Shown: one piece after another, positions 59,023-64,000 of the stretch
Position numbering within the stretch: the first letter of the stretch is position 1
Layout: the number at the start of each line of letters is the position of its first letter
Assembly (NCBI RefSeq): GCF_000220705.2
Contig: NZ_CP023202.1
Span: 3,410,001 to 3,474,000 of the forward strand
Direction of reading: 5' to 3'
Length of the DNA stretch: 64,000 bases
Origin: Streptomyces xinghaiensis S187
GTDB taxonomy: Bacteria; Actinomycetota; Actinomycetes; Streptomycetales; Streptomycetaceae
Notes under the pieces: model-generated
What the model was told of the DNA's origin: nothing
Seen by the model: only the letters and a program-made list of their open reading frames with translations
Database searches by the model: none
Program-made: the position numbers and the translations under genes

Positions 59023-60498
59023 GTGACCGAGCAGCCCGTACCGGCCCAGCAGAGCGAAACCGCCCCGGCGGGCGACCACCAGCCGATCAAGCAGCGGAAG
59101 AACGGCCTCTACCCGGCCGTCTCCGACGAACTCGCCGCCCATATGCGGAGCGGATGGGCCGACACCGAGCTGCGCGGCCTGGAGCCACTGCCCCAGGCGG
59201 CCGAGACCGCCCGCCGCCGCGCCGCGCTCTCCCGGCGTTTCCCGGGCGAGCGGCTGGTCGTTCCCGCGGGCAATCTCCGGACCCGCTCCAACGACACGGA
59301 GTACCCCTTCCGGGCCGGCACGGAGTACGCCTATCTGACCGGGGACCAGACGGAGGACGGCGTACTCGTCCTGGAGCCCGCGGCGGACGGCGGTCACGAG
59401 GCGGTGCTCCACGTACTGCCCCGCTCCGACCGGGAGAACGGCGAGTTCTGGCTGGACGGCCAGGGCGAGCTCTGGGTCGGCCGCCGCTACAGCCTGAGCG
59501 AGAACGAGCGGCGGCTCGGGCTGCCCTGCCGCGACGTCCGCAAGGCCGCTGGCGAACTGGCGGAGCTCGACGGCCCCGTCCGCCTCGTCCGCGGCCACGA
59601 CGCGGGGCTGGAGGAGGCCCTCGCCGGCCGGCTGGACCCCGCGCGCGACGAGGAGCTCCGGGTCTTCCTCAGCGAACTCCGGCTGGTCAAGGACGCGTTC
59701 GAGATCGGCGAACTGCAGAAGGCAGTGGACTCGACGGTGCGCGGCTTCGAGGACGTCGTCAAGGTGCTCGACCGGGCCGAGGCCACCTCCGAGCGCTATA
59801 TCGAGGGCACCTTCTTCCTGCGCGCCCGGGTCGAGGGCAACGACGTCGGCTACGGCTCGATCTGCGCCGCCGGCCCGCACGCGACCACCCTGCACTGGGT
59901 GCGCAACGACGGCCCCGTGCGCTCCGGCGAACTGCTGCTGCTGGACGCGGGTGTGGAGACCCACACCCTCTACACCGCCGACGTCACCCGCACCCTCCCG
60001 GTGAACGGCCGCTTCACCGATCTCCAGCGGAAGATCTACGACGCCGTGTACGAGGCCCAGGAGGCCGGGATCGCCGCCGTGCGCCCCGGGGCCAAGTACC
60101 GCGACTTCCACGACGCGGCACAGCGGGTCCTCGCCGCGAGGCTCGTCGAGTGGGGGCTGGTCGAGGGACCGGTCGAGCGGGTGCTGGAGTTGGGGCTGCA
60201 GCGCCGGTGGACCCTGCACGGCACCGGGCACATGCTCGGCATGGACGTGCACGACTGCGCGCTGGCGCGGACCGAGACCTACGTGGACGGCACGCTGGAG
60301 CCGGGCATGTGCCTCACCGTCGAACCCGGGCTGTACTTCCAGGCGGACGACCTGACCGTGCCCGAGGAGTACCGCGGCATCGGCGTCCGCATCGAGGACG
60401 ACATCCTCGTCACCGAGGACGGCAACCGGAACCTCTCCGCCGCCCTGCCGCGCGCTTCCGCCGAGGTGGAGTCCTGGATGGCGCGGCTGAAGGGCTGA
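59023..60498 (+). CDS. pepP: Xaa-Pro aminopeptidase (aminopeptidase P, M24)
   Basis: A 491-residue M24B metallopeptidase that removes N-terminal residues before proline. The N-terminal domain is about residues 30-220 (NDTEYPFRAGTEYAYLTGDQ). The catalytic pita-bread domain has its dinuclear metal ligands in LLLDAGVETHTLYTADVTRT (two Asp), LHGTGHMLGMDVHD (His), CLTVEPGLYF (Glu) and GVRIEDDILVT (Glu). Start GTG at 59023 with AAGGAGG. Confidence 0.94.
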   Translation: MTEQPVPAQQSETAPAGDHQPIKQRKNGLYPAVSDELAAHMRSGWADTELRGLEPLPQAAETARRRAALSRRFPGERLVVPAGNLRTRSNDTEYPFRAGTEYAYLTGDQTEDGVLVLEPAADGGHEAVLHVLPRSDRENGEFWLDGQGELWVGRRYSLSENERRLGLPCRDVRKAAGELAELDGPVRLVRGHDAGLEEALAGRLDPARDEELRVFLSELRLVKDAFEIGELQKAVDSTVRGFEDVVKVLDRAEATSERYIEGTFFLRARVEGNDVGYGSICAAGPHATTLHWVRNDGPVRSGELLLLDAGVETHTLYTADVTRTLPVNGRFTDLQRKIYDAVYEAQEAGIAAVRPGAKYRDFHDAAQRVLAARLVEWGLVEGPVERVLELGLQRRWTLHGTGHMLGMDVHDCALARTETYVDGTLEPGMCLTVEPGLYFQADDLTVPEEYRGIGVRIEDDILVTEDGNRNLSAALPRASAEVESWMARLKG

Positions 60499-60500
60499 GC

Positions 60501-60566
60501 GGTCCGCGGGGGCCCGGTCCGCGGGGGCCCGGTCCGCGGGGGCCCGGTCCGCGGGGGCTCGGTCCG
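60501..60566. repeat. 15-bp tandem repeat, about 4.4 copies
   Basis: GGTCCGCGGGGGCCC repeated at 60501-60515, 60516-60530, 60531-60545 and, with one change, 60546-60560, then a partial copy. Each unit can form small hairpins. Located between the convergent pepP and HATPase genes; may serve as a terminator region. Confidence 0.88.
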
Positions 60567-60589
60567 GTGGGCGCTTGCCCGGTGGGCGT

Positions 60590-61210
60590 TCACGGGCTGA
60601 GGACGGAGCCGGCCATCGGGCCGCCCGCGAGATGGGCGCCGTCCCGCCACTTGAGCATCTTGCTGAAGCAGACGACCGCGCCCCTGCCCGGCCGGTTCCG
60701 GACGTGGAAGTGGTCGGCGAGGGCCTCGATCAGCAGCAGGCCGCGGCCGTGCTCGGCGTGGTCGGTGCGGCCGGCCTGGTCGGTGTGATGGGAGTGGCCG
60801 GCATGGCCGGTGCGCTGCGCACGACCGGCGTGACCGGTGCGGTCCGCGGGGCCGGGGCTCCGGAGCGGGTCCTGGCCCTCCGGCCACGCCCGACGGCCGC
60901 GGTGGCGGGCGGCGGGTTCGCCCGGTTCGTCACGCGCGGCGGGGAAACCGGGGCCCGAGTCGGCGACTTCGATACGGCACTTCTCGCCGTCCAGGTACGC
61001 GGTGACGCGGTACCGCCCGCCGCCCGGGTCCGCACCGCCGCCACCACCGTGTTCCACCGCGTTGGCACAGGCCTCGGAGAGGGCGACGGACAGTTCGTAG
61101 GACGTCTCGGGGTGGACCCCGGCGGTCTCCATGGTGCCGATGAGGAGCCGGCGGGCCAGCGGCACACTCGCCGCCTCGCGCCGCAAGTGGAGTGACCACC
61201 AGATGCTCAT
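60590..61210 (-). CDS. HATPase_c anti-sigma-like protein with His-rich insertion
   Basis: A 206-residue GHKL protein. The N box is ALSEACANAVEHG (about residue 45), G1 IEVADSGPGFP (85), then a roughly 55-residue insertion rich in Gly, His, Arg and Asp with TGHAG twice and eight His in all, then G2 HGRGLLLIEALADHFHV. Normal members of the family have only a short ATP lid here. The ATG at 61210 has AGGAGG upstream. It probably controls a SigB-family sigma factor or a PP2C partner encoded elsewhere. Confidence 0.86.
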   Translation of the reverse strand: MSIWWSLHLRREAASVPLARRLLIGTMETAGVHPETSYELSVALSEACANAVEHGGGGGADPGGGRYRVTAYLDGEKCRIEVADSGPGFPAARDEPGEPAARHRGRRAWPEGQDPLRSPGPADRTGHAGRAQRTGHAGHSHHTDQAGRTDHAEHGRGLLLIEALADHFHVRNRPGRGAVVCFSKMLKWRDGAHLAGGPMAGSVLSP

Positions 61211-61415
61211 GCTGCGGCCTCCTGGCTGCGGCTCGACATACCGGTACGTATTGCCCGGGCCCCTCCCCGGTAAGCCTGTGCCGGACGGGACTCCGCTCGT
61301 TCGGCGGTGTGCCCCCGCAGGCGCGCGGGGGCGTGCCGGTGCGGCCGGTGTGTGCCTCCGCACCACCCACCCTGACGGAGGCGGCAGGGGGGAGCGGTGC
61401 GATGATGAGTCCGCC

Positions 61416-62225
61416 ATGTCTGGTTTCACAGCACGCGCCGGCACGGGCCTGCGCCTGGTGAGGGCCGCGGTGTTCGCCGCGGTCTGCGTCGTGCTGTCCG
61501 CGACCGGGCACGTCCTCGCCTCCCCCGCCGTGGTGCCGCTCTGGGCTCTGGGCGGGGGCTTCCTCGCCGTCCTCGTGGTCGCCGCGGGGCTCGCCGGCCG
61601 GGAGCGTTCACTGCCCGGTATCGCCGTGGTGCTGGGCACCGGGCAGGTGCTTCTGCACACCCTCTTCGGATACGCCCAGCAACTCGCCGGTCCGGCCGCC
61701 GCTCCGGCGGGCGGCGGTTCGCCGGACGCCGTGACGGCGCTCGCCGCGCGGCTGCTGTGCGGCGAGGGCGGGCATCCCCTGTCGGCCGCCGAGGCCCACC
61801 GCGTGGTGACCGCCGCGGGCATCGACCCCGGCACGCACGCGGCCGCCGCGACGGCCGGGGGGACCGGCGGGCACGGGGCGGCGCTCCCCGCGGCGCTCCC
61901 GGCCTCGCTGCTGCCCTCACCGGAGATGCTGCTGGCCCATCTGCTGGCGGCGGTCCTGCTCGGGCTGTTGCTGCGGCGGGGTGAGGCCGCGCTGTTCCGT
62001 CTCGTACGGCTGTCCGTACGGGGGCTGGCCGAGGGGGCGCTCGTACGGTCGCTGCGTGCCGCCGTCGGGCTGGCCCGGGCGCTGCTCACGGGGCTGCCCG
62101 GGGCCGGGGGTCCGCCCGTGCGCGGTCTCCGCGGCCGCCGGTACGGACCGGGGCGTCCGCGGCCGCTGTATCTGGAGCACTCCGTCAGCAGGAGGGGTCC
62201 GCCGGACGTCCGCCTGGCGGCCTGA
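61416..62225 (+). CDS. Membrane protein upstream of copper cluster
   Basis: A 269-residue integral membrane protein. Hydrophobic segments at about 12-35, 40-60, 65-90 and 165-185, with a long extracytoplasmic Gly/Ala/His-containing loop (about 95-165). The C-terminus is Arg-rich. Position before sco1, PCu(A)C and copC suggests a part in copper handling. No named domain is certain. Confidence 0.72.
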   Translation: MSGFTARAGTGLRLVRAAVFAAVCVVLSATGHVLASPAVVPLWALGGGFLAVLVVAAGLAGRERSLPGIAVVLGTGQVLLHTLFGYAQQLAGPAAAPAGGGSPDAVTALAARLLCGEGGHPLSAAEAHRVVTAAGIDPGTHAAAATAGGTGGHGAALPAALPASLLPSPEMLLAHLLAAVLLGLLLRRGEAALFRLVRLSVRGLAEGALVRSLRAAVGLARALLTGLPGAGGPPVRGLRGRRYGPGRPRPLYLEHSVSRRGPPDVRLAA

Positions 62226-62529
62226 GACAGCGGTTCCCCCGGCAGTGTGCCGGGATCCGCGTGTGCCTCCGTACGCGCGTTCGGAGCCTCCGCCACCCCT
62301 GCCCGTGGGGATTCCCCCGTATGCCTCCCGCGCGTGCCCGACACGTCCGGTGGCCGGGCCCGGGCCGGCCGCCACCACCGCTCGCGGCCCGGTATCCCCG
62401 TGTCCTCACCGGCACCGCCGGTGTGACCTCCGGCGTGCCCGCCGCCCGCCGCCGTCCGAGGGCCTCACCGGTCCGGCGGACGCTCCGGCAGTCCGTACCC
62501 CCACCACGACCCACACCAGGAAGACCCCT
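62226..62529. other. 304-bp intergenic region without a supported gene
   Basis: Between the membrane protein and sco1. It is Pro-codon-rich in all frames, with no clear promoter or hairpin. Confidence 0.5.
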
Positions 62530-63219
62530 ATGCGAACCACCCATCGCCCCGCCCGCACGCGCGGCGCGAGGCGGACACCTCCGTGGCGCGGCGGCGTGCT
62601 CGCCGTCACCGCGGCTCTGGCCCTCAGCGCGTGCGGCGCCGGCGGCGACGGCAGCGCCGGGACCGCCGCGGAGGTCTCCGCGGAACCCTCGAAAGCCGCG
62701 ACCGTTCTCGATAATCCGTTCGAGAAGCCGGACCTCGTCCTCACGGACACGTCCGGTCGGGAGTACGACCTGGTCGAGGAGACCAAGGGACACCCGACGC
62801 TCCTCTACTTCGGCTACACCCACTGCCCCGACGTCTGCCCGCTGACGATGAGCAACATCGCCGTGGCGAGCAAGGCACTCAGCGACGACCAGCGAAAGGA
62901 CCTGCGGGTCGTCTTCGTCACCTCCGACCCCGAACGGGACACCCCCGAGCGGCTCGGCGCCTGGCTGCGCGGCCAGGACCCCGACTTCATCGGCCTGACC
63001 GGCGACTTCGACGCGATCCAGGCCGGCGCGCGCAGTGTCGGCATCGGCATCGCACCGCCGACCGAGGACGAGAACGGCGACATCGTCTCCACCCATGGCG
63101 CCCAGGTCCTCGCCTTCTCCCCGGAGGACGACAAGGCCCACGTCCTCTACGGCGAGGACACCACCGTCGACGACTACACCGCAGACCTGCCCAAGCTCCT
63201 CGAGGGAGAGACCCCGTGA
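62530..63219 (+). CDS. Sco1/SenC copper metallochaperone lipoprotein
   Basis: A 229-residue exported protein. Signal peptide with lipobox LSAC (ALSACGAG), then a thioredoxin-fold SCO domain with the copper-binding CPDVCP (Cys99, Cys103) and His189 in VSTHGAQV. It delivers copper to, or reduces, the Cu-A site of cytochrome c oxidase. The ATG has GGAAG upstream, and its stop overlaps the next gene. Confidence 0.92.
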   Translation: MRTTHRPARTRGARRTPPWRGGVLAVTAALALSACGAGGDGSAGTAAEVSAEPSKAATVLDNPFEKPDLVLTDTSGREYDLVEETKGHPTLLYFGYTHCPDVCPLTMSNIAVASKALSDDQRKDLRVVFVTSDPERDTPERLGAWLRGQDPDFIGLTGDFDAIQAGARSVGIGIAPPTEDENGDIVSTHGAQVLAFSPEDDKAHVLYGEDTTVDDYTADLPKLLEGETP

Positions 63220-63677
63220 ACCGCCGCACCGCCACCGCTACCGCCCTCAGCGCCGCACTGGTGCTCGGTGCCACGCTCTCCCTGACCGGCTGCGCCACCG
63301 GGCCGGAGCTCGGGACGAGCGGCGGCTACGTCCCGGAGCCCGTCATGCCCGACATGGCCGGCGGGTTCCTCACGGTGACCAACACCGGTGACACCGCCGA
63401 CCGGCTCACCCACGCCACCAGCGACATCTCGGACGACGTGGAGCTGCACCGCACCAAGGACGGCAAGATGCAGCAGGTCAAGTCGTTCGATGTGCCGGCG
63501 AACGGCGAGCTCGTCCTCGAGCGCGGGGCGAACCACATCATGTTCAAGGAGCTCAAGCACAAGCCGGCCGTGGGCGAGGAGGTCTCCGTGACGCTCCACT
63601 TCGCCGAGTCGGGCGCCCTCGAGGTGACCCTTCCGGTGAAGGCCGCCACCCACAACCCCGCGATGAAGAAGCACTGA
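63216..63677 (+). CDS. PCu(A)C copper chaperone lipoprotein
   Basis: A 153-residue lipoprotein (lipobox LTGC, Cys26) with a PCu(A)C domain. The H-x(n)-M...H-x-M copper ligands are in VELHRTKDGKMQ and NHIMFKEL; further His and Met residues lie near the C-terminus (HNPAMKKH). Works with Sco1 in loading copper into cytochrome c oxidase. The start overlaps the sco1 stop by 4 bases (GTGA). Confidence 0.9.
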   Translation: MNRRTATATALSAALVLGATLSLTGCATGPELGTSGGYVPEPVMPDMAGGFLTVTNTGDTADRLTHATSDISDDVELHRTKDGKMQQVKSFDVPANGELVLERGANHIMFKELKHKPAVGEEVSVTLHFAESGALEVTLPVKAATHNPAMKKH

Positions 63678-63682
63678 CCGGC

Positions 63683-64000
63683 ATGGCCCCCGCACCCTGC
63701 CGGGACCGCCCGGCCGCCCCTGCCGCCGCTGCCGTGCCCGGCACGCACGCCGCGCGAGCCACGCGAACCGCGCGCCCCCCGCGTGCCACTGCCGTGCTGC
63801 TGCTCGGCGCCGCGGCCGTGCTGGGCGTACTGGCCGTCCTGCTCGGCGCCGCCCCGGCCTCGGCACACGCGGCGCTGACCGGGAGCGTTCCGCGGCAGGG
63901 CGCGGTGGCCGACCGGGCGCCCGAGGAGGTGGTGCTCACCTTCTCCGCGCGCGTCACCCTGTCCGCCGATTCGATCCGGGTGCTGGCTCCGGACGGCGGA
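63683..64000 (+). CDS. CopC-domain copper resistance protein (3' end beyond window)
   Basis: 106 residues visible. A long N-terminal signal region with a hydrophobic helix (TAVLLLGAAAVLGVLAVLLGAAP) is cut after ASA, giving a mature N-terminal His62 (HAALTGSVPRQGAV), as expected for CopC, whose N-terminal His binds Cu(II). The next block VVLTFSARVTLSADSIRVLAPDG is the CopC beta-sandwich. It probably continues into a CopD membrane domain (CopC-CopD fusion common in actinobacteria). It begins 5 bases after the PCu(A)C gene. Confidence 0.87.
   Translation, partial: MAPAPCRDRPAAPAAAAVPGTHAARATRTARPPRATAVLLLGAAAVLGVLAVLLGAAPASAHAALTGSVPRQGAVADRAPEEVVLTFSARVTLSADSIRVLAPDGG

Overview
The window looks like Streptomyces chromosome. 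GC is about 72-73% with strong third-position GC bias, GTG starts are frequent, and the gene families are typical of the genus: SigF/SigN-type sporulation sigma factors, DUF5926, DUF1918, a subtilisin inhibitor and orphan HATPase anti-sigma-like proteins. The gene order upp, tadA-associated protein, tadA, tRNA-Ser, then two SigB-family sigma factors matches what I remember of the S. coelicolor upp-tadA-sigF-sigN neighbourhood. That synteny is from memory and was not checked.

Core region, 1-24.8 kb. It opens with a partial pentapeptide-repeat protein and a TlpA/CcdA thiol-redox pair. A DUF72 protein, a universal stress protein, PEP synthase, an SDR and nicotinate phosphoribosyltransferase follow, then a secreted M28 aminopeptidase, a LytR_C membrane protein, uracil phosphoribosyltransferase and tRNA adenosine deaminase with its partner. 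Next come tRNA-Ser(CGA), the two sigma factors, a MarR/MFS efflux pair, an amidohydrolase, and a divergent azoreductase/MarR pair that shares three palindromic operator candidates.

tRNA and IS region, 24.9-26.7 kb. A 1.3-kb IS481-family insertion sequence lies at the 3' end of tRNA-Arg(ACG). A 15-bp target duplication has kept the tRNA intact but has moved its terminator 1.3 kb away. tRNA-Ser(GCT) follows.

27-37 kb. A subtilisin inhibitor is followed by a 1661-residue orphan hybrid sensor (two PAS domains, a degenerate kinase-like part, a roughly 950-residue Pro/Ala/Gln-rich linker and two receiver-like domains). Then come a fatty-acyl-CoA ligase, a SigE-family ECF sigma factor and a secreted DUF1906 protein.

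Integrative element, 37,068-51,895. This is a complete actinomycete integrative and conjugative element (AICE) of about 14.8 kb in the 3' half of tRNA-Ser(TGA), flanked by 58-bp direct repeats with one mismatch. Layout: low-GC cargo (ParB-like protein); a gntR-ydcF regulatory operon with nested palindromic operators; a rightward operon of small transfer/spread genes with stepwise start-stop overlaps; an FtsK/TraB-type DNA translocase; a cluster of 8-bp repeats that is a candidate clt; a replication module (prim-pol, zinc protein, DUF3631 helicase-like ATPase) with an iteron cluster; and xis plus a tyrosine integrase beside attR. Four genes of the element have a strong hairpin upstream, then a run complementary to the Shine-Dalgarno sequence. 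Two of these leaders are duplicates carrying a compensatory base-pair change. I rate this RNA element as the most interesting undescribed signal in the window.

Right flank, 52-64 kb. A decayed tRNA-Ser(TGA) relic is followed by an HtrA-like protease, a glycerophosphodiester phosphodiesterase, an HATPase protein, DUF5926, a prim-pol-like protein that appears to have lost its catalytic residues, aminopeptidase P, a second HATPase protein with a His-rich insertion, and the start of a copper/cytochrome-oxidase assembly cluster (membrane protein, Sco1, PCu(A)C, CopC) that runs off the right edge. No rRNA and no CRISPR array were seen.
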